NCBI GenBank assembly: GCA_905221615.1
Contig: CAJNDT010005880.1
Span: forward strand, 62,001 to 126,000
Direction: 5' to 3'
Length of the DNA: 64,000 nucleotides
DNA from: Symbiodinium sp. CCMP2592
Taxonomy: Eukaryota; Sar; Dinophyceae; Suessiales; Symbiodiniaceae
This document shows, piece by piece, positions 20,399 through 29,641 of the stretch; the first letter of the stretch is position 1; each line of letters begins with the position of its first letter. Below the pieces are notes generated by a model. That model searched no databases and was not told the DNA's origin. It was given only the letters and a program-made list of their open reading frames with translations. The position numbers were made by a program, and so were the translations under genes.

Positions 20399-21227
20399 AA
20401 GGGCTCCATGTGAACAGCAATTGGACATGGGTTAGTCGATTCCAGAAGAGGGATGTTCCGCATATGTAAGCATTGCTTCGCTCCTCGAAAGGGAATCGGG
20501 TCAATGAATAGGCAGACATAGAAAGGAGCTCAGAACCCTAAACCCTAAACCTTAAACCCAAACCAAACCTGGGTCGAGAGGCTTCACAGCGATGGCTCAC
20601 CGTGGAGGGCAGCGACCTACAAACCAGCAGCTGGTCTACCGTTGGCGTACTACAGAGGCAATAATCATTACCTATACTATTTTGCTGGATTCCTTATTAT
20701 GGTTACAGTATAATGGGTTCTTTATTATGGTTACAGTATAATGGGTTCCTTATTATGGTTACAGTATAATGGGTTCCTTCTTATGGTTACAGTATAATGG
20801 GTTCCGTATTATGGTTACAGTATAATGGGGGTTCCTGATTCTGGTTACAGTCCTGTGGGTCCCAAAAACCCCATTCTGGTTAATAAGGCCCCTCTATTAC
20901 TCGCTATGTTCACAGCCGTGGGGCAGTTGGAAGCAAGTTTGGGAGGGCTTAATGTAGGCCCCCCTGAATCCGAAGCTGAACCCTATACCCCTCAAGCCTA
21001 AACGCTCGAGGGATCCCATCTCTGCTAGGACTGACTCGATTTATCAGATCTGTACTTGAGTTTAGGGTTTAGGGTTTAGGGTTTAGGGTTTAGGGTTTAG
21101 GGTTTAGGGTTTGTTTGAGGGAGGAAGGGTTCAGTTCGACCGGGGTTCGTACTGCCCTTGGCCTATGTCTGAGAGTTCTCTCTACCTCGAAATCATCAAG
21201 TGGTTTTCGATTCTGGGTGCTGAAGAG
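20399..21227 (+). CDS. four exons in consistent phase
   Basis: 20399-20465 (GLHVNSNWTWVSRFQK, RDVPH) ends GTAAGC. 20590-20657 (DGSPWRAATYKPAAGL, PLAYYR) ends at a GC donor set by a family H element. 20916-20953 (VGQLEASLGGLN) ends GTAGGC. 21135-21227 (FDRGSYCPWPMSESSL, YLEIIKWFSILGAEE) ends GAG|GTATGT. All four join without a phase break to about 88 residues. No family recognised. The H element forms most of the second intron, and the third intron holds a pure TTTAGGG array. Confidence 0.47.
20655..20900 (+). mobile_element. family H MITE with internal tandem expansion
   Basis: H ends (TAATCATTACCTATACTATT and TGGTTAATAAGGCCCCT) enclose about six copies of a 27-29 bp unit containing TTATGGTTACAGTATAATGG (20688-20832). 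Other H copies have one such unit. Confidence 0.85.
21060..21112 (+). repeat. perfect TTTAGGG array
   Basis: Seven to eight uninterrupted units, the cleanest telomere-type array in the window. Confidence 0.95.
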
Positions 21228-21477
21228 GTATGTGGAAGCCTTTTGCTGAACCCACGTTGTCGCTCCAAAAATGCCTCCTGACGGATAGTTCTCAGATTGA
21301 TGGATACTTTTTCGAGGAACCAAGTGTGCATCCTCTTACCCTTGACATCGTATATGTTCGTCTGTGGTTTGTGAGCGGGCGAGAGGCGAGAGGCTTTTAA
21401 GTTTGAATGTTTGCAAAGGGGATTTGAGAGCTCATCGCCTTTCGCAACAAAATCCTTGCTTCACGTATTTGGGAGCG

Positions 21478-21552
21478 ATGACCCTCGTGGCACTGGTTGC
21501 TTGGAGCTGTGAAGCACAGGATGACTCCTTCTGTTCATCCGACGACGGTTGA
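21478..21552 (+). CDS. possible short signal-peptide-like exon
   Basis: ATG-started MTLVALVAWSCEAQDD, then SFCSSDDG and a stop. The hydrophobic start followed by an acidic stretch resembles a cleaved signal peptide, but 24 codons is too little to rely on. Confidence 0.15.
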   Translation: MTLVALVAWSCEAQDDSFCSSDDG

Positions 21553-22055
21553 CCATCTTTGCCAGTTTTGCGAGCGTGAGCACGCATAATATCGCGGCAT
21601 CTCAACCTTATCCTTGTAGCAGAGTCGGGAACCTTTAAACTCTTTTGGATAGTGTAGTCCCTATATAACCCCTATATAACCAAAAAGGTTAACCTTTAGT
21701 TCCCCATGATACCCGACAAGTAGGTTATTGTGTTTGGTATTACCGTTACAATCAACTCGAGCTCCCGTCGACTCGAGCTTTGAGCCGCCGGAAGCGTTCG
21801 AAGTGCTGGGTTTTGCTGTATAGTAGTTTTCGGTACCGTGATTTGGGGTCCTTATGATGGGGTTCGGAAACTACTGCATGGCTTTACTGGTTGCTCCAGC
21901 ATTGATGGCTGTTTTGGGCGACGACGACGACGACGACGAGAATGCTGAAGATGGCAGTGCGTGTACCGCATGTATCATTGCCATCGAAGTATGAAGCTTT
22001 GCAATGCTGTTGTTCGTGATCACTACTCCGGATTGCTTTCTGCATTATAATCTTT

Positions 22056-22165
22056 CTAGGATGCCCAGTAGTACCCTTATTCCCTTTTTGTAGTCCTAGG
22101 TTCCTTATAAAGTTACCCAATACCAAAAAGAGAGGCCTTTTTATTCTTAGGTTACTGGGTATCCT
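22056..22165 (+). mobile_element. family E MITE flanked by a 13-bp direct repeat
   Basis: CTAGGATGCCCAGTAGTACC to TTACTGGGTATCCT. TTATAATCTTTCT occurs at 22045-22057 and again at 22168-22180, the second copy forming the pyrimidine tract of the next acceptor. Confidence 0.9.
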
Positions 22166-22188
22166 TGTTATAATCTTTCTGTGTCTAG

Positions 22189-22501
22189 GTCGAGTGCTGA
22201 TCGCCACCAAGGTGACGACGACGTTGATGAGCAGTACTGGACGCTGTTCTTGAGCGACTGGCCTGCGCTGAGCTCTGGAGAAGGGAGACCTTTCAAGCAA
22301 CGGCGACACAACCAAAACGAATTGAGACTCTATTTTCGCTCGTCCCACTGGGTAATTATCCCGAACTTCAGCAACGTCAATCGAAGCCTTGATTCTCCAT
22401 CACGACACCTCTTCTTGTTCTTCGGCACTGGATTACGAATTGATCTCGCCCCCTGCAGTGTAGCAAAAGTGCCCCACCCCAACACTGCAAGCCGTTTATA
22501 A
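22189..22501 (+). CDS. large exon-like island
   Basis: After TTTCTGTGTCTAG the frame reads SSADRHQGDDDVDEQY, WTLFLSDWPALSSGEG, RPFKQRRHNQNELRLY and continues to TAA. The opposite strand is open too (167 codons), so strand rests on the acceptor and on neighbouring islands. Function unknown. Confidence 0.3.
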
Positions 22502-22589
22502 AGGTGGATCCTCGCCAACGCGAAAGAACTTGATAATTCATCATCAGCACCATGACGCCGGATCCACTCCCTAAGCCCTAACCCCTCAG

Positions 22590-23059
22590 TCTCACCCTCA
22601 TGGCATGAAAAGCCCTGCTGCAGACACGACTTGCCAAAACGACAAAACCCTGGAGCTGGAGACCCTTGCAAACAAACTAAGCCCCTGCAGCACCGCCATA
22701 CCCTAAACCCTAAATAATAAGCTGCTTCATGCTTCAGACTCCTACAAGCTCGATACTTTCTATGTCGGCACCGACCAAAACCCAAACACTGCGAAACTTC
22801 TGCAAAGCAAATGTAGTGTAGTCCCCTGATCAATATACCCGTCTCCCTTGGTAAGAGGTCATCAAGGGAGCGAGCTCATAAGTCAACCCTAAACTCCTAC
22901 TCCGTAAACCCTAAACCCTAAAACCTAAAACCTAAAGCCTAAACCCTAAACCCTAAACGCTAAGCTCCTCCTCCCTAAACTAGCCAGCGCTCTTCCTGAA
23001 GGCTCGAGGCTAATAGAGCTTATTGCGAGTGTCGAGCCTGACTTGCCGAAAGTTGAGCT
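22590..23059 (+). CDS. three exon-like islands
   Basis: 22590-22704 (SHPHGMKSPAADTTCQ, NDKTLELETLANKLSP) after CCCCTCAG; 22738-22812 (SYKLDTFYVGTDQNPN, TAKLLQSK) between GCTTCAG and GTAGTG; 22988-23059 (ALPEGSRLIELIASVE, PDLPKVE) between GCCAG and GTAAATC. CCCTAAA motifs fill both gaps. Confidence 0.35.
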
Positions 23060-23168
23060 GTAAATCTTGAATCTCTCGGGCTTGAGGGCTTGAGACTTAA
23101 GATTCAGGAAACCCTAAACCCTAAACCTTAAACCTAAACCCTAGGATCCAGCGGTCAGAGTTTAGGGT

Positions 23169-23274
23169 CCAGAGACTCCAATATCCCTCAATTAAGGAAT
23201 ATTCCTTAAATTATGGTAGGATCCCTAATATGATTTAAGGAATATTCCTTAATTAAGGGATATTGGAGTCTCTA
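23169..23274 (+). mobile_element. family A MITE
   Basis: CCAGAGACTCCAATATCCCT and GGATATTGGAGTCTCT; arms nearly perfect. Confidence 0.93.
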
Positions 23275-23297
23275 AGAACTTCCATGCCTGACATCAG

Positions 23298-23660
23298 GAG
23301 GAGATGGGGAGTATCATCTGGAGAGCTACTCCTCGTCGAAACTGTGGCCGGGCTGCAGAACACTACTTTTGGGGGCCTGAATAATAATCATAACAAGAAT
23401 AATAATAGTAATAACGATAATAATAAGTACTTAAAATGATGAATAGGAATTGCAATGATAGTAGTAAATAAAATAGTAATAACAATAGTATTATCTTCAG
23501 TAGTGTTATCCCTGCGGGCTCCCTCTTATTAAGGTAGTACGCTGTTCCCAACACCCTCTTCGAAGTCTTAAGGCCCCTGGATGCTGCAATAGGGCCAGGG
23601 GCTAAAAGGCGAATCCTGGAGCCGGTGCTTTACGAGGCATTTATGTGTAAAAGACCTAGA
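23298..23660 (+). CDS. two exon-like islands around an AT-rich H derivative
   Basis: 23298-23378 (EEMGSIIWRATPRRNC, GRAAEHYFWGP) after GACATCAG. 23593-23660 (PGAKRRILEPVLYEAF, MCKRPR) between GCAATAG and GTTGGC. Between them is an H-like element whose centre is a TAATAA microsatellite (23380-23510). Confidence 0.32.
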
Positions 23661-23861
23661 GTTGGCTTAGGGTTTAAGTTCTGAGTTTCGACTGTGAAAA
23701 TGGCTAAGATCAGATCTGGTTCTGTATGTACAGAGCGTCCCAAGCAAATACGGACTATCCCGCTTGTGAATAGATGAGTGGCACCGTGTTTCTTGTTTGA
23801 TAGAAGCGAGGGTAGATGCTTTTCGAAGTGTTGCGACAGACACCTTCTTTTAACAGCAATG

Positions 23862-24055
23862 TATGGGTAGACAGAGACAGACGGACGGACGGACAGACAG
23901 CCTGACAGCCAACAGGCACACGCAGGGAGGTAGGGATGTACGGAGGTACAGAGGTCGGGAGGTCGGGAGGTCGGGAGGGAGGTACGGAGGTAGGGATGTA
24001 CGGAGGTCGGGAGGTCGGGAGGTGGGGAGGTAGGGAGGTAGGGAGGTAGGTAGTG
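23862..24055 (+). repeat. ACGG and GGAGGTCGG/GGAGGTAGG minisatellite
   Basis: ACAGACGG repeats, then about 15 units of a 9-13 bp GGTCGGGAGGTAGGGA type. Confidence 0.88.
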
Positions 24056-24074
24056 TTCGAAGACTCCCCTGCAG

Positions 24075-24674
24075 GCTCACGGTGATCGGCCCCCCGGGCC
24101 AGGCCAGGTGGCTGTCTTTGAGGCTTCAGCTTCGAATTCCGGGCCTGGGTTTGAGAGTCGGGTCTTACAGTACCATTTAACGGAGCTCTTGTTATAGCAG
24201 CCACCCTGCTTTAAAGCAACTAACTAACTTCAGCAGCATGTGGAGCTGGATATTGTGCGCAGGATTTCCGTATTTCTTGTTGAAATGCCAGGAGAGACTT
24301 GGCCTCAGTACTATGATTCCCGTCGGTTCCTTGTTGTAGTTATGGTAGAGTATACCCATAACCCTATTCTTAACCCCAAACACGATCGTAAACATAAAAC
24401 CCCGTTGGAACCTTGTTACAGTTATGGTAGAGCATTCAATTCCCAAAACCCCACAAGGCCCTTTGTTTCAGAATGCCAGAACCCTAAACCCTATACCCTA
24501 AACCCTCGCCCTACACCCTAAACCCTAAACCCTAGACCCCTAAACCCTTAAACCCCTAAACCCTAAACCCTATAAGGCCATCTTTTTCGGAATGCCAGGA
24601 GAGATTGGGCCTCTGCTCAAAGACGCAGCCTGGCGAGCACCGATGGAAGCGGCTCGGGAGCATATCTCTTTTCG
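24075..24674 (+). CDS. three exon-like islands with a repeated boundary word
   Basis: 24075-24158 (AHGDRPPGPGQVAVFE, ASASNSGPGFES) after CCCCTGCAG. 24237-24330 (HVELDIVRRISVFLVE, MPGETWPQYYDSRRFL) after CTTCAGCAG. 24599-24674 (EIGPLLKDAAWRAPME, AAREHISF) ends at GTTTAGGG. The word GAATGCCAG/GAAATGCCAG precedes GAGA in islands 2 and 3 and recurs at 24471 before a CCCTAAA tract. Confidence 0.33.
24480..24575 (+). repeat. CCCTAAA tract
   Basis: C-rich orientation immediately upstream of the island at 24599. Confidence 0.88.
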
Positions 24675-24739
24675 GTTTAGGGTATAGGGTTTAGGGTATA
24701 GGGTATAGGGTACAGGGTTTGGGAGCACATCTCTTTTCC
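24656..24739 (+). repeat. 18-bp direct repeat around a telomere-motif block
   Basis: GGGAGCATATCTCTTTTC (24656-24673) and GGGAGCACATCTCTTTTC (24722-24739) bracket about 48 bp of TTTAGGGTATAGGG-type DNA; the left copy is the end of an exon-like island. Confidence 0.85.
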
Positions 24740-24868
24740 TTTCAAAGGGTGCGGAAGGTTTGAGATTTAGGGTTTGGGGTTTGGGGGGGTTCGGGGGGTT
24801 TAGGGTTTTGGGGTGTAGGATGGGGGGGGGGGGTTGGGTGTAGTTTGTGCTTGCCGACCTTGCCGCAG

Positions 24869-24908
24869 CAGACAACTGATTGGGAAAAGAATTTGTGCTC
24901 CTGCTTGG
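24869..24908 (+). CDS. small exon-like island
   Basis: QTTDWEKNLCSCL between CTTGCCGCAG and GTCGAAGC. A family F element lies 35 bp downstream. Confidence 0.27.
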
Positions 24909-24943
24909 GTCGAAGCTCACATGCAGGCATTGCTTGAACACTA

Positions 24944-25043
24944 CTAACCACTGATATTGGAGGAGCTAAGGAGCCAGGGGTGATGATAATCCCTACTTAA
25001 TTAGGAGCTAAAGAGCCAAGGGAACCCCAAAACCGTAGGTTAG
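24944..25043 (+). mobile_element. family F MITE, 100 bp, TSD ACTA
   Basis: CTAACCACTGATATTGGAGG to CCAAAACCGTAGGTTAG. ACTA at 24940-24943 and 25044-25047. Copies of identical length at 34507 and 62986. Confidence 0.93.
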
Positions 25044-25155
25044 ACTAAGCATCGATGAGGAGGCTATGTCGTAAGCGGGGCCCTGAAGCAAAATAGCTCC
25101 TGTCGTGTTGATTTCGGGCCGAGGTTCGAGGGTCCATTCTTTGCCCACAGATACT

Positions 25156-25266
25156 CCCAGAGGCTCCAATACCCCTTAATTAAGGAATATACCTTAAATC
25201 ATATTATGGATCCTACCATAGTTTAAGGAATATTCCTGTAAATTAAGGGATATTGGAGTCTCTGGG
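25156..25266 (+). mobile_element. family A MITE flanked by a 10-bp direct repeat
   Basis: CCCAGAGGCTCCAATACCCC to ATTGGAGTCTCTGGG. CACAGATACT occurs at 25146-25155 and 25267-25276. Confidence 0.92.
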
Positions 25267-25292
25267 CACAGATACTGCTTCACCCTTCTCAG

Positions 25293-25832
25293 GACAAGCA
25301 GCTCAAGCTTGCTTTTGAGAGCAGAAGTGCTTTCGATCTTTGATGCCTGCAGCTAGTGCAAGGCCGTGCCAGAGCCCCACAAGCATTCCCCTTGTGGGAG
25401 CTACGACGAATGAGAATTACAAACCATCATTCTTGGCAGTGTTTCCCAGACTTCCCCGAAGATGCTCTAGGAGAGTTGCCACTTGTTTCCCACGGGTTCT
25501 TTAACATGATATACCCGAAAACCCCAGTCTAATGAATCCGGCCCCTAAATTAAACGACCCTCCACAACCACCCATACCCTGAACGGAGCCCATCTCTCGA
25601 TCTGCTTGAGGTTGATCCCGCAGAAGCCAAAGCCCACGACGCACCCGCAGAGCGAAGAAAACTGCGCGCGATGGATTCGAGGATTTACAGGTTGAGGGGT
25701 GAGGTTATGGCTTAAAGTGGGGCCTTGGCCAGAACCCTTGGGGTATTGAGGGGCTTTATGGTATAGCTCAGATGTAATACTTAAACCCCAAAACCTACTA
25801 AGGAGCGCGGAGGAAGGGTCCGGGTGGAGAAG
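25293..25832 (+). CDS. four exon-like islands
   Basis: 25293-25347 (DKQLKLAFESRSAFDL) after CACCCTTCTCAG; 25353-25495 (LVQGRARAPQAFPLWE, LRRMRITNHHSWQCFP, DFPEDALGELPLVSH) after GCCTGCAG, ending GTTCTTT in the right end of an H element; 25589-25690 (HLSICLRLIPQKPKPT, THPQSEENCARWIRGF) ending GTTGAGG; 25803-25832 (ERGGRVRVEK) between CTACTAAG and GTTTAGG. Confidence 0.32.
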
Positions 25833-25904
25833 GTTTAGGTTTCAACGTAAGCCTCACGCCCTTGAACGGATGGGTTCCTGACTAAAACGCGAGATCCGAG
25901 AACT

Positions 25905-26010
25905 TTGGGCTTAGGGTTCGGTTTAGGGTTAGAGTTTAGGGTTTAGGGTTTAGGGTTTAGGGTTCGGTTTAGGGTTAGGGTTTAGGGTTTAGGGCTTAGG
26001 GTTCGGATGT
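25905..26010 (+). repeat. TTTAGGG tract
   Basis: G-rich orientation, near-perfect units interrupted by TTCGG. Confidence 0.9.
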
Positions 26011-26088
26011 TCGAGTCGAGGTCTGAAGTGCAGACCTTGGCAAGTAGAGTTAGGCAGAGTTCGTTGACCCTGGGCAGTGAGCTATGAG

Positions 26089-26216
26089 TAGGTAGTATTA
26101 TTAGGGAGACCCCTTAAAGGGTACCCCTTCTGAACCCTACTTCTGGCTCTCTTAAAAGGGGCCTTCTTGAGAGGGTCTATATCCCCAAGGGTCACCCTAA
26201 TCCTAACTCCCAATGA
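26089..26216 (+). mobile_element. family Q element flanked by a 14-bp direct repeat
   Basis: Starts GTAGGTAGTATTATTAGGGA, ends CCTAATCCTAACTCCCAAT. CAGTGAGCTATGAG lies at 26075-26088 and 26220-26233. A full inverted-orientation copy is at 63489-63605. Confidence 0.88.
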
Positions 26217-26260
26217 GACCAGTGAGCTATGAGACCTCGAACCTCAAACAAAGTCAGTAG

Positions 26261-26330
26261 GCTCCAGCATGGCATGAATGATTTCAAGCTGCCAGAGCGC
26301 GGCCACCTAGCAGCAACTACCTCTGCCCCA
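26261..26330 (+). CDS. possible exon
   Basis: Following AAAGTCAGTAG the frame reads LQHGMNDFKLPERGHL, AATTSAPPSQ. Upstream is the Q element and its direct repeat. Confidence 0.22.
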
Positions 26331-26414
26331 CCTTCGCAGTACAGCCAAAGCCATCCCCGACAACAGTAATATTGCCCAAAGCGCCATATGAAGAAATAAT
26401 CCTGTATATTAAGT

Positions 26415-26530
26415 ATCTATGTAAATAGCTCTCTATATATATATACACATATACATATACATAACATTATATATATATATATATATATACATAACATTCT
26501 AAATATACACACATAATAGTTATATATACC
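26415..26530 (+). repeat. TA-rich microsatellite
   Basis: ATATATACACATATACAT-type runs with a pure (AT)n core at 26468-26490. Confidence 0.9.
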
Positions 26531-26636
26531 AACTCTGGCACTCGCACTGACACCGGCACTGGAACCGGCATGACGACCACCATACGACCACCACTACTAT
26601 TTTCATGTCATATACGGTTTGTCCAGAGCAAAGCGG

Positions 26637-26707
26637 ATTACATAGTACAGTCCATTCCCATCCCCATAATTTCAAACATTCCTGTGTTCTTTGTTGGATT
26701 GGTTTCC
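26637..26707 (+). CDS. possible exon
   Basis: SKADYIVQSIPIPIIS, NIPVFFVGLVS after GTTTGTCCAG, with GC at the right edge. Hydrophobic. CCCTAAA tract follows. Confidence 0.22.
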
Positions 26708-26935
26708 GCACCCGAACCCTAAACCCTAAACCCCTAAACCCTAAAACCTAAACCCTAAAACCTAAACCCTAAACCCTAAACCTCTAAACCCTAAACCCTG
26801 AACCCTAAACCCTAAACCCCTAAAACCATAAACCCCAAAACCCCTAAAACCTTAAACCCCTAAACCCTAAAACCCTAAGCCCTAAACGCTAAACCCCTAA
26901 ACCCCTAGACCCGAAAACCCTAAACTCGAAGTCCG
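26705..26935 (+). repeat. long CCCTAAA tract
   Basis: About 30 degenerate units in C-rich orientation. Confidence 0.93.
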
Positions 26936-26978
26936 AAACCGGAAACCTGCATTGGCGACGGTGGTCTGTCTTGTTAAA

Positions 26979-27076
26979 CTAGCCACTGATATTGGAGGAG
27001 CTAAGGAGCCAGGGGTGATGATAATCCCTACTTGATTAGGAGCTAAAGAGCCAAGAAAAACCCAAAACCATAGGTG
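26979..27076 (+). mobile_element. family F MITE, right end decayed
   Basis: CTAGCCACTGATATTGGAGG to CCAAAACCATAGGT; the last bases are lost. Confidence 0.85.
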
Positions 27077-27103
27077 TTTTTAAATTTTTCCGCACGGGAC
27101 CAG

Positions 27104-27616
27104 GCCGGCTGGAGAAGGCGAGTCAGGACCGGGCCCCCTGTTCTTGCCGGAGGATTGTTATAAGGATGTAATGCAGGGGCCTTGATAAATAGAATAGGGT
27201 TCCTTTAAAGGGCTCCTTAAAGGGATCTATAGGGGAGCTATAGTACGGTTCTCTGGTAAATAATTACCAATACTATTTTGGGGTTTCCTTATCCTTCTTA
27301 TGGTATAATGGGCCCCAACAATCTACTCTAATTATTAAGGCCCGTACATTAGGGTTCAGGGCTTGGGGTTCGGGTGTTGCGTGCTGAGCTGTCAGGACTC
27401 CGGGTTTCAAGTGATGAAAGCAAGTCTACCTGAACCTACCAGAACCTCTGCTGTAGGTCTTTATACATACCTCAGTATAGACTTTTACATTATAGGGATC
27501 CTGCGTTTTTTCGTGTAGCCGGGAACTCGAATTTGCGTCGGTTTCAAGACAGGCGCGGCAGACCGCCACGCCAACCACCGCCGGGTCAGGGACTTACGCT
27601 CTCGGAGCAAAAGCTG
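27104..27616 (+). CDS. three exon-like islands
   Basis: 27104-27156 (PAGEGESGPGPLFLPED) between GGACCAG and GTTATAAG; 27396-27452 (DSGFQVMKASLPEPTR, TSA) between GCTGTCAG and GTAGGT; 27519-27616 (PGTRICVGFKTGAADR, HANHRRVRDLRSRSKS) after TTTTTTCGTGTAG, ending GTAGAAAA. An H element (27225-27350) occupies the first gap. Confidence 0.35.
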
Positions 27617-27814
27617 GTAGAAAAGTTTACTACTAAAGTCCCGTACAAGGGTTTCGATAAGTGACGGCACGAGGGCTCTGTTATGAGGGTGTTCGTGGGA
27701 TGTAGCATGTATGGCGTTGGGGCTTGGGGGTGCTCTCTCCCCACTTCAAACCCCCCAATCCCGTGCATCTCACCAAGCCTTTGAAACCTCAAACCCACGA
27801 CCCGAAGCCCTTAA

Positions 27815-27925
27815 TATAGCGGCCTTAATGGCTACCTATACTATTTGGGGGGGTTCCTTTTTATAATTCTAGTAGAACATACCCCCCAAAAGCCTGTTCT
27901 AATTATTGAGGCCCCTACATTAAGC
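27815..27925 (+). mobile_element. family H MITE
   Basis: AATGGCTACCTATACTATTT to TTCTAATTATTGAGGCCCC. Repeat-like DNA continues to 28090 with CCCTAAA-type words. Confidence 0.75.
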
Positions 27926-28102
27926 CTAAAGACTGTTGATCGCCCATTCTGAATTTGGCTTCATCTTGAGCTAAGCTACGACCTTCGAATCGGAATCCGA
28001 ATCCCCAAGCCCCGAACCCCATTCCTTAACTCCCAAAACCCTTCACCCTAAACCCGCAAACCCTCAGCCCTCAACCCCTAAACCTTCAACCCCCAAACCC
28101 AG

Positions 28103-28193
28103 TGAGACCAAGTTCCAGCGCAGAAAACGCTGAGGCGGGCCACACAGCCCAGCGCAGCCACCCCGATGAGGGGCCACCTGCTTGCAAGAAACT
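28103..28193 (+). CDS. exon-like island
   Basis: RPSSSAENAEAGHTAQ, RSHPDEGPPACKK between CAAACCCAG and GTTGTTTT, preceded by C-rich telomere-like DNA. Hydrophilic, probably disordered. Confidence 0.33.
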
Positions 28194-28528
28194 GTTGTTT
28201 TTTTTGTTGGGTTATGGGCAGGCTGGGGCTTCAGCATGGCAGTTTAAGTTGCCAAAAGTAATTCAGGGTGCCTTTAGAGGTTCTGCAAGGGTTCTCAGGA
28301 ACATAACATAAAGTGTGTGTCGTGGATCTTCACTTGGGAAGACTGCGGAACAGACGATCTGGAAGACAAGTCCTGGCCTCGACAACTGCACTGAGCCTCG
28401 CTATTCTGCTTCACCTCCTATGTCCTAAACCCTAAACCTCGGTTCACTGCCCTGCTGAAGCAACAACCCCATCGTGCCAACTGAAACCCCAGTCTAAATA
28501 TAGGGCCCCTTTATTACTGAAAGCACAG

Positions 28529-28609
28529 AAGCAGAGTGAATTAGTCACTACCCGCAATCCGCAGCCTGTGGAGGCGTCGGCCACCAGCAAACAAAGAGAG
28601 GCACTGAGG
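28529..28609 (+). CDS. exon-like island with GC donor
   Basis: KQSELVTTRNPQPVEA, SATSKQREALR between GAAAGCACAG and GCTTTAGGG. An H right end (28480-28526) lies just upstream. Confidence 0.3.
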
Positions 28610-28898
28610 GCTTTAGGGTTTAGGGTCTCGGGTTTAGGGGTTTAGGGTTTAGGGTACGTGGGTCTGCCAAAAGTTACTCAAGATAACAAAAAAATTAAGG
28701 GTACACGAAGCATTCTGTGTTCATGTTCCAAGGCTTCCTGATCTTGATTTGCATTGGGGCCTAGACCCTTTACCCTAAGCCCTAAACTTCAAAAGCTACT
28801 ACACCCGTAAACGCCGAAAACCCTACAACCTACCAAAAAGAACAATCAACTTCAGGAATATGCCCCGAAAACTTCTCGAGATAAGTGAACTTTTGCAG

Positions 28899-29181
28899 TG
28901 GCGGAGGCTCTAAGTTCATGGTTCCCGTCGCTAACTCGACACTGGATGTGCTTTGTCGTCACATGTTTTCGCATGGACGCCCTCAGGCGTTCAAGCATGT
29001 GGGGTTTGAGGGGTATAGGTCAGCCTTCAACGCCCTGTCCTCTGCCCTGCGAACGACAGTTTGGGTTCAGGCTTCGCTTTTTTTGGGTCTGGGACTGTAT
29101 ATGGCAGTGGTCGCAGCAAGAGCCTTCACAGCTTGCAGGTGGAATGACTCCGAGCATGGTGCGGCGCCCGAAGTTTTCTTG
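28899..29181 (+). CDS. large exon-like island, one membrane-like segment
   Basis: After CTTTTGCAG 94 codons are open (GGGSKFMVPVANSTLD, VLCRHMFSHGRPQAFK, HVGFEGYRSAFNALSS) with a hydrophobic run VWVQASLFLGLGLYMA near residue 60, ending at GTAGCTTG. A second + frame is also open over most of it, so the frame is a judgement. A short phase-compatible island (29244-29268) follows a TTGTCCCGCAG acceptor. Confidence 0.37.
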
Positions 29182-29502
29182 GTAGCTTGATATAGGGGTC
29201 CGCGTAGCTCTTTAAATTGAACCCTTGTATGCTTGTCCCGCAGCCCCGGCACGGCATGCTGGAGAACAGTTTAACCTGAATCACCTCTTGAATCACTTAG
29301 TAGCTGAGTGGATACACTTTACACTTTTGGGGATAATACTACCCACAACAAAACTAAAGGTCTACACTTTTGGGGGCTTATAAATTCAGCAACTAAGATC
29401 ACAAGAGCCCTGCAAAGAATTCATCGACCTTTGCGTGTTTTTGGTGCTCCCCAGGCTCGCGTTCTGCAGCCGCCGGAGCGCCGCCGGAAGCCCCGGACGT
29501 GC

Positions 29503-29504
29503 TG

Positions 29505-29563
<59 letters not shown>

Positions 29564-29570
29564 GCTACGA
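29503..29570 (+). repeat. (CTA)n microsatellite
   Basis: About 19 CTA units then degenerate TTATTA/TTATAA. It follows a GC-rich open stretch (29418-29503, ARVLQPPERRRKPRT). Confidence 0.95.
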
Positions 29571-29641
29571 CTGCTGTGATTATTACTACTATTATAATTG
29601 CTTACCATCAGTATAGTTGTTATTGTTGTAAGAACATGAAG

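Noticed and set aside
22330..22833. 167-codon reverse-strand frame, the longest in the window
   Set aside because: It lies opposite several + strand islands with good acceptors and consistent splice ends and spans CCCTAAA DNA. Frames over 100 codons are expected by chance in 64 kb.
28885..29185. Second overlapping + frame (MAEALSSWFPSL) in the 28.9 kb island
   Set aside because: Composition is Trp/Cys/Arg-heavy and shifted one base from the more ordinary frame starting after the same acceptor.
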